A stretch of 64,000 bases of DNA from Holophagales bacterium (lineage in GTDB: Bacteria; Acidobacteriota; Thermoanaerobaculia; Multivoradales; JAGPDF01), in contig CP064972.1 in NCBI GenBank assembly GCA_016699405.1, positions 868,001 to 932,000 on the forward strand. The letters run 5' to 3'. The translations under genes and the position numbers were made by a program. The notes beneath the pieces are model-generated. The model was given only the letters and a program-made list of their open reading frames with translations, was not told the origin of the DNA and did not search any database. Positions 35,468 through 43,916 of the stretch are shown piece after piece (position 1 is the stretch's first letter; every line of letters starts with the position of its first letter).

Positions 35468-36124
35468 ATGCAGTTCTTCCTCGACACCGCCGACATCGCC
35501 GAGATCGCCACCGGCCTCGAATGGGGGATGGTCGACGGCGTCACGACGAATCCGACGCTCATCGCCAAGCAGGGCAAGCCCTACCTCGGGACCGTGCGCG
35601 AGATCGCGAACCTGGTACCCGGGCCCGTTTCCGGAGAGGTTCTCGCCACCGATCTGCCGGGAATGATCGAACAGGGCAAGCGGCTCGCCGACCTCGCCGA
35701 GAACGTCGTCGTCAAGGTGCCGCTCACCCCGGCGGGCCTCTCGGCCGTGCGCGAGCTGGCCAAACAGGGAACGCGCTGCAACGTCACCCTCTGCTTCTCG
35801 GCGGCTCAGGCGCTGCTCGCGGCCAAGGCCGGGGCAGCCTACATCTCGCCGTTCGTCGGCCGACTCGACGACGTCGGTGAGAGCGGGATGGCGCTGATCG
35901 GGCAGATCGTCGAGCTTTACGCCAACTACCCGTTCACCACCCAGGTCCTCGTCGCGTCGATCCGCCACCCGATGCACGTCGTCGAGGCCGGGGCGATCGG
36001 TGCCGACGTGGCGACGATGCCGTTCAAGACGCTCGAACAGCTCTATCGCCACCCCCTCACTGACCTCGGCATCGAGCGCTTCCTCGCCGACTGGGGCAAG
36101 ACCGGTCGCTCCTTCGACGACTGA
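35468..36124 (+). CDS. Transaldolase/fructose-6-phosphate aldolase-like enzyme
   Basis: 218 residues, the short (TalC/FSA) class. The Schiff-base Lys83 is in NVVVKVPLTPAG; the N-terminal MQFFLDTADIAEI and VDGVTTNPTL are signature strands, and SPFVGRLDD follows. Transaldolase activity in the pentose phosphate pathway is most likely; fructose-6-phosphate aldolase activity cannot be excluded from sequence alone. A good Shine-Dalgarno (AGGAGA) lies 7 nt before the ATG. Confidence 0.93.
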   Translation: MQFFLDTADIAEIATGLEWGMVDGVTTNPTLIAKQGKPYLGTVREIANLVPGPVSGEVLATDLPGMIEQGKRLADLAENVVVKVPLTPAGLSAVRELAKQGTRCNVTLCFSAAQALLAAKAGAAYISPFVGRLDDVGESGMALIGQIVELYANYPFTTQVLVASIRHPMHVVEAGAIGADVATMPFKTLEQLYRHPLTDLGIERFLADWGKTGRSFDD

Positions 36125-36134
36125 TCCGCGGGCC

Positions 36135-36713
36135 GTGGACGGCTCGCCCGACCGCCGCCCGAGCCGCCTGCTGCGCCTCGCCTTCGCCTTCTACCTCGCG
36201 CTCGCGGTCGCGGGGCTGGTCGGGCTCGGATGGGTGCGCCAGGGGCCGCTACCGCTCGCCCTCTTCCTCGTGCCGGCCCAACTGCCGGCGGACCTCGCGC
36301 TCGGGCTGGCTGCCGCGGCCCTGCTCGCCGGCGTCTGGGAGCTCGGGCGCTGTCACCTCTCGGCCGCGCGCGAGCTCGAAGCGCGACTCGCGGAGGTCCT
36401 CGGGGGCGTCGGGCGCGACGAGGCATTGGCGCTGGCGTTGCTTTCGGGTCTCGCTGAGGAGACGCTCTTCCGCGGGGCCCTCCAGTCGGCTCTCGGGTGG
36501 GCGGCGGCGACGGTGCTCTTCGCGCTTCTTCACAGTGGACCGCAACGGGCGATGCGGCTCTGGGGTCTCTTCGCGCTCGCCGCGGGAGCGCTCTTCGGCG
36601 GGCTGGTCGCCTGGCGCGGCACCCTGGCTCCGGCGGTAATCGCCCATGTCGGAGTCAACGCATTGAATCTATTGCGCTTGTCCTACCGCCGCGGACCCGC
36701 GGCAAGAGGCTGA
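36135..36713 (+). CDS. CPBP-family intramembrane metalloprotease
   Basis: 192 residues from GTG at 36135, with about five or six transmembrane segments. The family motifs are EETLFRGALQ (glutamates and Arg of the first motif), then FALLHSG and the third motif HVGVNALNLLRL. CPBP (Abi) proteins include prenyl-protein-processing-type and bacteriocin-immunity proteases; the substrate is unknown. It starts 10 nt after the transaldolase stop. Confidence 0.88.
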   Translation: MDGSPDRRPSRLLRLAFAFYLALAVAGLVGLGWVRQGPLPLALFLVPAQLPADLALGLAAAALLAGVWELGRCHLSAARELEARLAEVLGGVGRDEALALALLSGLAEETLFRGALQSALGWAAATVLFALLHSGPQRAMRLWGLFALAAGALFGGLVAWRGTLAPAVIAHVGVNALNLLRLSYRRGPAARG

Positions 36714-36792
36714 GGCGGGGCGCTCTGCTAGACTGCCAAGGCTGAATTGGGCGGTACGCCCACTCTTGGAAGACTCAGGAAGGACGGAAACC

Positions 36793-38169
36793 ATGTCGGA
36801 CAGTCGCGACGTGCTCTCGCGGGTCGACCGCGAGAAAGCGCAGTACCTCTCGGAGCTCAAGGAGTACCTTCGCATTCCGTCGATCTCCACCGATCCGGCC
36901 TACAAGACGGAGGTCGTTCGTTGTGCCGACCACCTGATCGGCAGGATGCGCGAGGCCGGGCTCACCGCCGAACGCATCGAGACCGCCGGTCACCCGCTGG
37001 TCTACGGCGAATGGCTTGGGGCCCCCGGCCGCCCGACGGTCCTCTTCTACGGACACTACGACGTGCAGCCCGCCGATCCGCTCGAGGAGTGGCGTAACCC
37101 GCCGTTCGAGCCGACCGAGGAGGGCGACTGCCTGGTGGCGCGCGGTTCGACCGACGACAAGGGCCAGTCCTACACCCACGTCAAGGCGGTCGCGGCGATG
37201 CTCGCCGAGCGCGGCACGCTCCCGGTCAACGTCAAGTTCATCGTCGAGGGCGAAGAAGAGGCCGGCGGCGAGGCGATCGATCACTACGTGCGCGAGGATG
37301 CGGGCCGCAAGCTCGCCTGCGACGTGGTGGTCGTCTCCGATACCTCGCTCTACAAGCCGGGCGTCCCGGCGCTGACCTACGGCCTCAAGGGGCTCGCCTA
37401 CTTCGAAATCCGCGTCGACGGACCGAACCGCGACCTGCACTCGGGCGTCTACGGCGGCGGCGTCACCAACCCGCTGAACGCGCTCTGCGAGATCGTCGCC
37501 AGCCTGCGCGACCCGGCGACCGGACGCGTGCGGATCGATGGTTTCTACGACGACGTCCGTCCGCTCGCCGACTGGGAGCGCAAGGAGTTCGCCGCCCTCG
37601 AGTTCGACGAGGAGGAGCAGCGCGTCGATCTCGCCGTGGACACGCTGACGGGCGAAGAGGGGTACACCTATCTCGAGCGCACCTGGGCACGGCCGACCTG
37701 CGATCTCAACGGGATCTTCGGCGGCTACCAGGGCAAGGGCGCGAAGACGGTGCTCCCCGCCTGGGCCGGCTGCAAGGTCTCCTTCCGCCTCGTCGCCGAC
37801 CAGACCCCGGCGAAGATCGCCGAGCTTCTCAAGGCTCACGTCGCCAAGGTCACCCCGCCGGGCGTCCGGGTCGAGGTGGAGTATCTGCACGGCGCCGACG
37901 CGGTCACGGTGGACGCCACGGGTCCGGAAGCCGAAGCGGCGCTCTCGGCCTTCGAGGACGTCTGGGGTGTCCGGGGGGTGCGGATCCGCACCGGCGGGTC
38001 GATCCCGATCGTCGGCACCTTTGCCCAGGCGCTGGGCAAGCCGGTGCTGATGCTCGGCTTCGGTCTCGAGGACGACCGACTCCACTCGCCGAACGAGAAG
38101 TTCAACATCAGCCATTTCTACAACGGCATCCGCACCGTCGTGCGCTTCCTCGACCGGCTCGGAGGCTGA
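36793..38169 (+). CDS. M20-family metallopeptidase (dipeptidase)
   Basis: 458 residues from ATG at 36793, preceded by AGGAAGGA. The zinc-binding motif is FYGHYDVQPAD (His88, Asp90), followed by ARGSTDDKGQ (Asp121) and the catalytic Glu in VEGEEEAGG. A dimerisation domain with RDLHSGVYGGGVTNP follows, and GFGLEDDRLHSPNEKF holds the last zinc ligand. The pattern is closest to cytosolic dipeptidases (CNDP/PepV-like). It reads into the CYTH gene after 4 nt. Confidence 0.92.
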   Translation: MSDSRDVLSRVDREKAQYLSELKEYLRIPSISTDPAYKTEVVRCADHLIGRMREAGLTAERIETAGHPLVYGEWLGAPGRPTVLFYGHYDVQPADPLEEWRNPPFEPTEEGDCLVARGSTDDKGQSYTHVKAVAAMLAERGTLPVNVKFIVEGEEEAGGEAIDHYVREDAGRKLACDVVVVSDTSLYKPGVPALTYGLKGLAYFEIRVDGPNRDLHSGVYGGGVTNPLNALCEIVASLRDPATGRVRIDGFYDDVRPLADWERKEFAALEFDEEEQRVDLAVDTLTGEEGYTYLERTWARPTCDLNGIFGGYQGKGAKTVLPAWAGCKVSFRLVADQTPAKIAELLKAHVAKVTPPGVRVEVEYLHGADAVTVDATGPEAEAALSAFEDVWGVRGVRIRTGGSIPIVGTFAQALGKPVLMLGFGLEDDRLHSPNEKFNISHFYNGIRTVVRFLDRLGG

Positions 38170-38173
38170 TCGC

Positions 38174-38734
38174 ATGGCAGGAAAAGACCCGCTCGAGCGG
38201 GAGCTGAAATTTGCCCAGGTGGACCTCGAGAAGCTGCGCGAGCGGCTTCTCGAGCTCGAAGCCGAGCGTGCCGCGCCCGGATCGCTCGAGGACAACTGGA
38301 TCCTCGATCGCGGCGGCGAGCTCGAAGCGGCGGCCTGCATCCTGCGTCTGCGGGAGGACGGGCGAGGAGCCCTCGTGACCTTCAAGGGTGCGGCCCGTTT
38401 CGAGGGGACGCTGAAGGTGAGACGAGAGCTCGAGGTCCGCGTCGACGATGCCCAGCAGGCGCGGGGGATCTTCGAGAGCCTCGGCTACCGCGTCGTCCGT
38501 CGCTACCAGAAGATCCGCGAGGAGTGGCGGCTGGGCAGCGAGTCGATCGCGCTCGACCACACACCGATCGGCGACTTCGTCGAATTCGAAGGAGAACGTG
38601 CCGAGGTCATCGCCCGCCGCTGCGGCTTCGACCCGACCAAGGCGGATCTGCGGACCTACCTGCGCCTCTACGAGGACTACCTCGCGACCCATCCCGAGGC
38701 GCCGGCCGACATGGTCTTCCCCGAGGAGGCGTGA
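38174..38734 (+). CDS. CYTH-domain (triphosphate tunnel) protein
   Basis: 186 residues. The hallmark ExExK motif is ERELKF at about residues 8-13, followed by alternating charged strands (CILRLREDG, ALVTFKG, KVRRELEV, EEWRLG, FVEFEGE) that build the triphosphate tunnel. Members include class IV adenylate cyclases, thiamine triphosphatases and inorganic triphosphatases; the sequence does not choose between them. The nearby cNMP-binding proteins make a cyclase of interest, but this is inference. Confidence 0.9.
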   Translation: MAGKDPLERELKFAQVDLEKLRERLLELEAERAAPGSLEDNWILDRGGELEAAACILRLREDGRGALVTFKGAARFEGTLKVRRELEVRVDDAQQARGIFESLGYRVVRRYQKIREEWRLGSESIALDHTPIGDFVEFEGERAEVIARRCGFDPTKADLRTYLRLYEDYLATHPEAPADMVFPEEA

Positions 38735-39744
38735 GCCGCCTGCGCGTGCGCGCGCTCGTCCTCGCCGCCGGGCGAGGCGAGCGCCTCCGCCCGCTCACCG
38801 ACGAGCTCCCCAAGCCGGCCCTCCCGGTCGCCGGCCGCCCGCTCGCCAGCTGGACGCTCGACGAGCTCTCCCGCCTCGGTTGTGAGGCCGCGGCGGTCAA
38901 TCTCTTTCACCTCGGCGAGCGGTTGCGCGAAAGGCTCGGCGAGAGCCATCGCGGAATGCCGCTGCGCTACTCGCCGGAGACGCAACTCCAGGGGACGCTC
39001 GGGGCGCTTGCCCCGCTTCGGGAGTTCCTCGCCGACTGCGATGCGGTGCTGGTGGTCAACGGCGACAGCCTCTGTCGCTGGCCGCTGCGCGCCTTGCTCG
39101 AGCGGCATCGCACAACCGGTGCGGCGGCCACCCTGCTGCTGGCCTCCCGAGCCGAGCCCAGCCGCTTCGGCGGAGGGGTCCGGGTCGCGGCGGACGGCCG
39201 GCTCCTGGCCCTGCGCCGTGGTGCGCTGGTCGCCGGCGCAGCGCGGCGCGGCGTCGTCTTCGCCGGCGCGCAGCTCCTCGCTCCGCGGCTGCTGGCGCGC
39301 GTTCCGGAGGGTCCGGGCGACCTCGTCACCGGGCTCTACGAGCCGCTCCTGGCCGAAGGCGAAGTGCTCCAGACCCTGCGAACGCGGCGCTCCTGGCACG
39401 ATCTCGGGACACCCCGTCGCTACCTCGACGGAGCGCTCGAGCGCGCCCTGACCGCGCTCCCGGAGAACGGTGACTGGCGCGGCCCCGGGAGCGAGGTCGC
39501 CCGCACGGCCCGACTCCGGCGCGTTGCGCTCGAGACCGGTGCGCGGATCGCCGAGCGGGCACACGCCGAAGAGGTTCTGCTCCTGCCGGGGGCGCAGATC
39601 GGTGCGGGTGCCTTCGCCCGCCGCGTCCTGCTCGGGCCGGGTGCCGAGCTGCCGGCCGGAGCGCGAGCCGAAGAGCTCCTGCTGACCCGCGGCGCTGACG
39701 GCAATCTCGTCGAAACGCCGCTCGGGCACGGCGAGCTCGCCTGA
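38731..39744 (+). CDS. Sugar-1-phosphate nucleotidyltransferase
   Basis: 337 residues from a GTG start that overlaps the CYTH stop by 4 nt. The signature VLAAGRGERLRPLTDELPKP (about residues 9-28) is the nucleotide- and metal-binding motif; LVVNGDSLCRWP supplies the catalytic Asp. After about residue 235 comes a Gly/Ala-rich region of hexapeptide-like repeats (AQIGAGAFARRVLLGPGAEL). It resembles mannose-1-phosphate guanylyltransferase/MurNAc-1-P uridylyltransferase (MurU-type) enzymes. The substrate is not certain. Confidence 0.9.
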   Translation: MSRLRVRALVLAAGRGERLRPLTDELPKPALPVAGRPLASWTLDELSRLGCEAAAVNLFHLGERLRERLGESHRGMPLRYSPETQLQGTLGALAPLREFLADCDAVLVVNGDSLCRWPLRALLERHRTTGAAATLLLASRAEPSRFGGGVRVAADGRLLALRRGALVAGAARRGVVFAGAQLLAPRLLARVPEGPGDLVTGLYEPLLAEGEVLQTLRTRRSWHDLGTPRRYLDGALERALTALPENGDWRGPGSEVARTARLRRVALETGARIAERAHAEEVLLLPGAQIGAGAFARRVLLGPGAELPAGARAEELLLTRGADGNLVETPLGHGELA

Positions 39745-39767
39745 GCGAAGCGGGGGCGGTGACCCCC

Positions 39768-40874
39768 TCAGCGGATCTTCAGCGACAGCAGGCCGATCGC
39801 CGCGAGCAGCAGCGAGACGATCCAGAGCCGCACCACCGCCTTGGGCTCGGCGATCCCGCGGTGGGTGAGCGCGTGATGGAACGGAGCCCGCAGCACGACG
39901 CGCCGTCCGAGCCGATTGCCGATCTTCTCCTGCAGCAACGAGGTGAAGATCTCGAGCACGAAGAGGCCGCCGACGAGCGGGAAGAGCATCTCCTGGCGGA
40001 GCAGGAACGCCATCATGGCGATCGCCCCGCCGATCGCCAGCGACCCGGTGTCGCCCATGAACACCTCGGCCGGGAAGGTGTTGCGCCAGAGGAAGCCGAG
40101 CACCGCACCGATCAGGGCGGTGCCGAAGATCACCAGCTCCTCGGTCCCGGCAAGGTAGGGAAAGAGCAGGTAGCGTGAGAGCAGGATGTTGCTCAGCACG
40201 TAGGCGAGGACGACGTAGACGGCGGTGACGGTGGTCGAAGCGCCGCAGAGCAGCCCGTCCATGCCGTCGGCCACGTTGACCGCGTTGATGATCGAGAAGA
40301 CGGCGAACGCCGCGAAGGCGAGGAAGCCGAGCGTGCCGAGGTCCGCCACCGGGTGCTTGACGAACGGCAGGATGAGGGCCGTGCGCAGCGACGTGGGCAG
40401 CGGGCTGGCGGCCGAAACGAGGAGCCAGGAGAACGGCAGGACGAAGCCGAGCAGCAGCGCCGTCTTGGCGAGCTGGCCGAGCCCGAAGAGCGACGACTTG
40501 AACCGCACCTTGAGCGCGTCGTCGAGCAGGCCGACGAGTCCCAGATAGACGAACCCGGCGAGCACGACGGAGAGCTGCAGGTTGGCGAGTCGCCCCCAGA
40601 CGAGCACCGAGCCGCCGCAGGAGGCAAGGATGAGCAACCCGCCGCCGGTCGGCGTCCCCTGTTTCGAGTGGGTCCGAATCGACAGGAACTCGCCGGAGGT
40701 GTCACGGAAGCGTCGCCGATAGAGAAAGACGATCACCCGCCAGCCGAGCGCGATCGCGACCCCCAGCGAGGTGGCCAAAGCCATCAGGGCGCGGAAGGTC
40801 ACCGACTCGGCGAGCCGGAAGACGCCGATATCGAGCCCGGCGCCCCGCAGCAACTGGATGAGCCAGAGGATCAC
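39768..40874 (-). CDS. mraY: Phospho-N-acetylmuramoyl-pentapeptide transferase MraY
   Basis: 368 residues with about ten transmembrane helices. It transfers phospho-MurNAc-pentapeptide to undecaprenyl phosphate to make lipid I. Motifs: THSKQGTPTGGG, GLLDDALKV, the catalytic Asp in INAVNVADGMDGL, EVFMGDTGSLAIGG, and RAPFHHALTHRG with its histidines. The ATG overlaps the murG stop by 4 nt; no other division/cell-wall (dcw) genes are beside it, so the pair is separated from the usual cluster. Confidence 0.96.
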   Translation of the reverse strand: MILWLIQLLRGAGLDIGVFRLAESVTFRALMALATSLGVAIALGWRVIVFLYRRRFRDTSGEFLSIRTHSKQGTPTGGGLLILASCGGSVLVWGRLANLQLSVVLAGFVYLGLVGLLDDALKVRFKSSLFGLGQLAKTALLLGFVLPFSWLLVSAASPLPTSLRTALILPFVKHPVADLGTLGFLAFAAFAVFSIINAVNVADGMDGLLCGASTTVTAVYVVLAYVLSNILLSRYLLFPYLAGTEELVIFGTALIGAVLGFLWRNTFPAEVFMGDTGSLAIGGAIAMMAFLLRQEMLFPLVGGLFVLEIFTSLLQEKIGNRLGRRVVLRAPFHHALTHRGIAEPKAVVRLWIVSLLLAAIGLLSLKIR

Positions 40875-42838
40875 TTGCGGTGTCCTTCGAGGGCGCGTGC
40901 CGCCGCGAGGTAGCGCTCGCGGATGCGGAAGGCGGGCGCGAACTCCGAGGTCGTCACCACCGCCCGCTCGAGGAGCCGGCGGGCTGCGGCGCGGTCGACG
41001 AGTCGCCCGGCCTCCAGCCCGGCCGCGATGGCGTCGAGAGCCGCCTCACGCAGACGCACCGAGCGCGCCGCGAGGAGCGGTTCGACCAGGGCGAGGAACC
41101 GTCCCTCGTCGAGAACGAGCGCGGCGGCGCGAATCGCCCCGCCACGCACCTCGAAGCCCTCGCGCCGTCGGGCGGCGAGTCGTGCCACGCCGTCGCGCAA
41201 CAGCTCGATCGTGCCGAGCTCGGCCGGGAAGCGCTCGATGAGCGCCAGCGCCTCGCGACGCACCTCCCAGTAGCCGTCGGCGAGCCCACGCGCCGCCGCG
41301 GTGGCGAAGCAGGGCTGCGGACTCGCCGCCTTGCGCAGGGCGGCGAGGGCGTTGCGTCGCAGAAAGCCGCGCCAGCGTTCGAGCCCGGCGACGAGATCGC
41401 GATAGCGGTCGATCCGGCCGAGCGCGCCGACGAGCTTGATCCCCTTGTTGACCACCATCTCGTCGCTTGCCCCGAGATACTCGTCGACCTTGGTGTCGTA
41501 GAGGCGGTGGTAGAGACCGGGAGCGGTGACGTCGAGATGGGCGACGAGACTGTCGAACTGCCGCTGGAAGCGCACGAACGCCGGCTCGATGACCTCCGTC
41601 TCGTACGCCGGCTCCTCGCCGGCAAGGAGCTTGCGAACCACGTCGAGCACGGCCGTCTCGGTGCCGGCGAAGGCGAGGGAATGCGCGGTGGCGGCGAGCG
41701 CGGCGCGTCGCGTCGGATCGGCGAGCAAGCCACGGATCGCCGCCACCAGCTCGCCGGCGTCGACGGAGTCGGTGCCGTCGTCGTCGCGCCGCTCGAAGAG
41801 CACCTCGACCGCGCCGCGCTCGGCAAGGCCGACGGCGTTGAGCTCCTGGTGGTCGCCGGGGAGGCCGCGCTTCGGCACCGCGATCATCGCCTGGCCGAGG
41901 GTGAGCGTCTCGGCGAGCGAGCCGGCGCCGGCGCGGCCCACCAATAGGTCGGCCGCCCGCTGCCAGTCGGCGAAGTCGTGGAAGTACTCGGCGGCGCGGT
42001 AGAAGACGCGGCCGTCTGCGGTGCGCGCGGTGAGCTCGACGCCGTCGAAGCGGTCGCCGAGCGCCGCCGCGAGGCGCGTCTTCGTATCGGCGAGCGCATC
42101 GTAGGCGCTCCCTTTGGCCAGACCGACGCCGTGCACGACGAGCAGGTCCGGGAGATCGGAGAGACCGGCAAGCGACTCGGCGACCGCCCGGTTGAGCGAG
42201 CGCGAGCCGAGCGACCCCCCGGAGACGACCACCAGGTGAGCACCGTCGGGAACGCCGAGACGCCGACGCAGTGCCGCGCGATCCTCCTGCCCGTCGCTTG
42301 CGCGATAGGCCGCGCGCACCGGATACCCGGTGTAGACGCAGCGCGTGCTCCAGACGAAATAGGGCGTTTCGCGGAACGCCACCAGGACGACGTCGGCGAG
42401 CAGCGAGGCGACCTTGTTGAGCAAGCCCGGCGCCAGGTTCTGCTCGTCGAGGACGATCTTCAGACGCAAGAACGGCCGCAACAGGAAGGCGGCTGCGACT
42501 ACGGGGGCCGAAGCGTAACCGCCACTGGCGACGACCAGGTGCGGACGGAAGACCAGCAGCTCGCGCAGGGCGACGACAATCCCGCGCGCGATGGTCAAGA
42601 AAGCGCGCAACTTGCCGAGCGTTCCGGTGCCCGCCACCGGAGCGGACGGCACGAAGTGCAGGGCGAGGCCTCGCCGCGGCACGATCGTCTCCTCGGCGCG
42701 GCCGCGAATGCCGAGAAAGAGCGTCTCGCCGACGATACCGGCACGCGCCAGGATCTCGTGGAGGGCGAGGGCCGGATAGACGTGGCCGCCGGTGCCCCCG
42801 CCGGTGAGCACGACGCGGACGGGGGAGGAGGGTTTCAC
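40871..42838 (-). CDS. murG: MurG glycosyltransferase with a C-terminal helical (HEAT-like) extension
   Basis: Makes lipid II by adding GlcNAc to lipid I. From GTG at 42838 the protein has 655 residues, nearly twice the usual 355-365. Residues 1 to about 405 are a complete MurG: VLTGGGTGGHVYPALAL (10-26), DEQNLAPGLLNKVA, VVSGGSLGSRSLNRAV and GRAGAGSLAETLTLG. Residues about 415-655 are extra: an alpha-helical, Arg/Ala/Leu-rich region with repeated helix pairs (GFLRRNALAALRKA, YWEVRREALALIER, RSVRLREAALDAIAAG) like HEAT repeats. An upstream extension of the frame is rejected because it lacks similarity and overlaps the HAD gene. It is followed by mraY with a 4-nt overlap. Confidence 0.93.
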   Translation of the reverse strand: MKPSSPVRVVLTGGGTGGHVYPALALHEILARAGIVGETLFLGIRGRAEETIVPRRGLALHFVPSAPVAGTGTLGKLRAFLTIARGIVVALRELLVFRPHLVVASGGYASAPVVAAAFLLRPFLRLKIVLDEQNLAPGLLNKVASLLADVVLVAFRETPYFVWSTRCVYTGYPVRAAYRASDGQEDRAALRRRLGVPDGAHLVVVSGGSLGSRSLNRAVAESLAGLSDLPDLLVVHGVGLAKGSAYDALADTKTRLAAALGDRFDGVELTARTADGRVFYRAAEYFHDFADWQRAADLLVGRAGAGSLAETLTLGQAMIAVPKRGLPGDHQELNAVGLAERGAVEVLFERRDDDGTDSVDAGELVAAIRGLLADPTRRAALAATAHSLAFAGTETAVLDVVRKLLAGEEPAYETEVIEPAFVRFQRQFDSLVAHLDVTAPGLYHRLYDTKVDEYLGASDEMVVNKGIKLVGALGRIDRYRDLVAGLERWRGFLRRNALAALRKAASPQPCFATAAARGLADGYWEVRREALALIERFPAELGTIELLRDGVARLAARRREGFEVRGGAIRAAALVLDEGRFLALVEPLLAARSVRLREAALDAIAAGLEAGRLVDRAAARRLLERAVVTTSEFAPAFRIRERYLAAARALEGHRK

Positions 42839-42943
42839 GGACGAGGCGCTCGAAGTGGCGGGACGCCGCGATCCTATCGCGCGCCATGAGATCCGGCACA
42901 CGCTGCGGCTGCCGAGGCGGCGCCGAACGGATAGGCTCTCCCG

Positions 42944-43645
42944 ATGACCGGAGCCATGGAAAAAGCGCGCCGGGCGTTCGCCCCGTTCGACCTGCTCGTC
43001 TTCGACTGGGACGGCACGCTCATGGACTCGATCGCCACCATCGTCGACTGCACGATCGACGCCCTGTCGCGCCTCGACGGCGTCGTTCCTCCGCCGCGGG
43101 CACGCGTGCGGGAGGCGATCGGCATGGGGCTTCGCGAGTCGATCGACCTGTACTACCCGGGCCACACGGAGACCTTCTTCGCCGAGTTGCTCGAGGTCTA
43201 CCGCGACCTCTGGATCGGCACCTATCGCGATCGCTCCACGCTGTTGCCGGGAGCGCGCGAGACGATCGAGGCGCTCGTCGGGGCGGGATATCGGCTGGGC
43301 GTGGCCACCGCCAAGAGTCGCCGGGGTCTCGAGCGCGAGCTCGAGGCCACCGGTCTCGGTCCCGCCTTCGTGGCGACGCGGACGGTCGACGAAGCGCCGC
43401 CCAAACCCCATCCCGGGATGATCCTCGGGCTCTGCGAGGAGCTCGGGGTCGAGCCCGGGCGGGCCCTGATGATCGGCGACACGACCTTCGATCTCGACAT
43501 GGCGCGTGCCGCCGGCGCGCCGGCGCTCGGTGTGCTCACCGGATCGCACGACCACGAACGGCTCTCGAGCAGCGGACCGCTTGCCGTGCTCGCCAGCGTG
43601 GCGCAGGTCCCCGCCTGGTTGGACGGGCGTTCGCTCTCGGTCTGA
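42944..43645 (+). CDS. HAD-superfamily phosphatase (phosphoglycolate phosphatase-like)
   Basis: 233 residues. The HAD motifs are complete: I, VFDWDGTLMDS (nucleophile Asp and acid/base Asp); II, VATAKSRRGLER; III, the Lys in APPKPHPGM; IV, MIGDTTFDLDMARAAGA. A helical cap lies between I and II, as in phosphoglycolate phosphatase and beta-phosphoglucomutase relatives. The substrate is not determined. A -10-like TAGGCT lies 6 nt before the ATG. It is divergent from murG. Confidence 0.9.
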   Translation: MTGAMEKARRAFAPFDLLVFDWDGTLMDSIATIVDCTIDALSRLDGVVPPPRARVREAIGMGLRESIDLYYPGHTETFFAELLEVYRDLWIGTYRDRSTLLPGARETIEALVGAGYRLGVATAKSRRGLERELEATGLGPAFVATRTVDEAPPKPHPGMILGLCEELGVEPGRALMIGDTTFDLDMARAAGAPALGVLTGSHDHERLSSSGPLAVLASVAQVPAWLDGRSLSV

Positions 43646-43655
43646 GCGGTCCGGC

Positions 43656-43916
43656 CTAGCGGATCGGCTTCCGGCGCCGGTCGCGGATCCAGCGCACCAG
43701 CGGGGGGAGCAGGGCGGCGAGAGCGCCGCCGGCGAAGGTGACCCCGCCGATGCGGGGGCGACCCGCAGCGATCATGTCGGCGCCGGCCAGCATTCCGACC
43801 GCCGCGGAGAGCACGATCGACGCGAGCTCGAGCCGTCTGCGCCAGTGCTCTCGGCGTGACCGGCGGGCGGCCGTGTCGTTGCCCGGGGAGCCCGGCTCAG
43901 AGGCGGAAGAAGGCAC
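43656..43916 (-). CDS. Small two-helix membrane protein
   Basis: 86 residues from GTG at 43916, which lies inside the last codons of the upstream channel gene (20-nt overlap in another frame). A basic N-terminal part (RRSRREHWRRRLE) is followed by hydrophobic segments at about residues 30-46 (LASIVLSAAVGMLAGAD) and 54-72, then a basic tail. No family was recognised. The overlap suggests co-translation with the mechanosensitive channel, so an accessory role is possible. Confidence 0.55.
   Translation of the reverse strand: MPSSASEPGSPGNDTAARRSRREHWRRRLELASIVLSAAVGMLAGADMIAAGRPRIGGVTFAGGALAALLPPLVRWIRDRRRKPIR

Noticed and set aside
33770..36052. 760-codon frame antisense to the sigma factor, kinase and transaldolase genes
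   Set aside because: It crosses three unrelated genes on the other strand and shows no conserved motif.
42839..43555. N-terminal extension of the MurG reading frame
   Set aside because: It is antisense to the HAD phosphatase, lacks MurG similarity, and MurG proteins start directly before the GGGTGGH motif.
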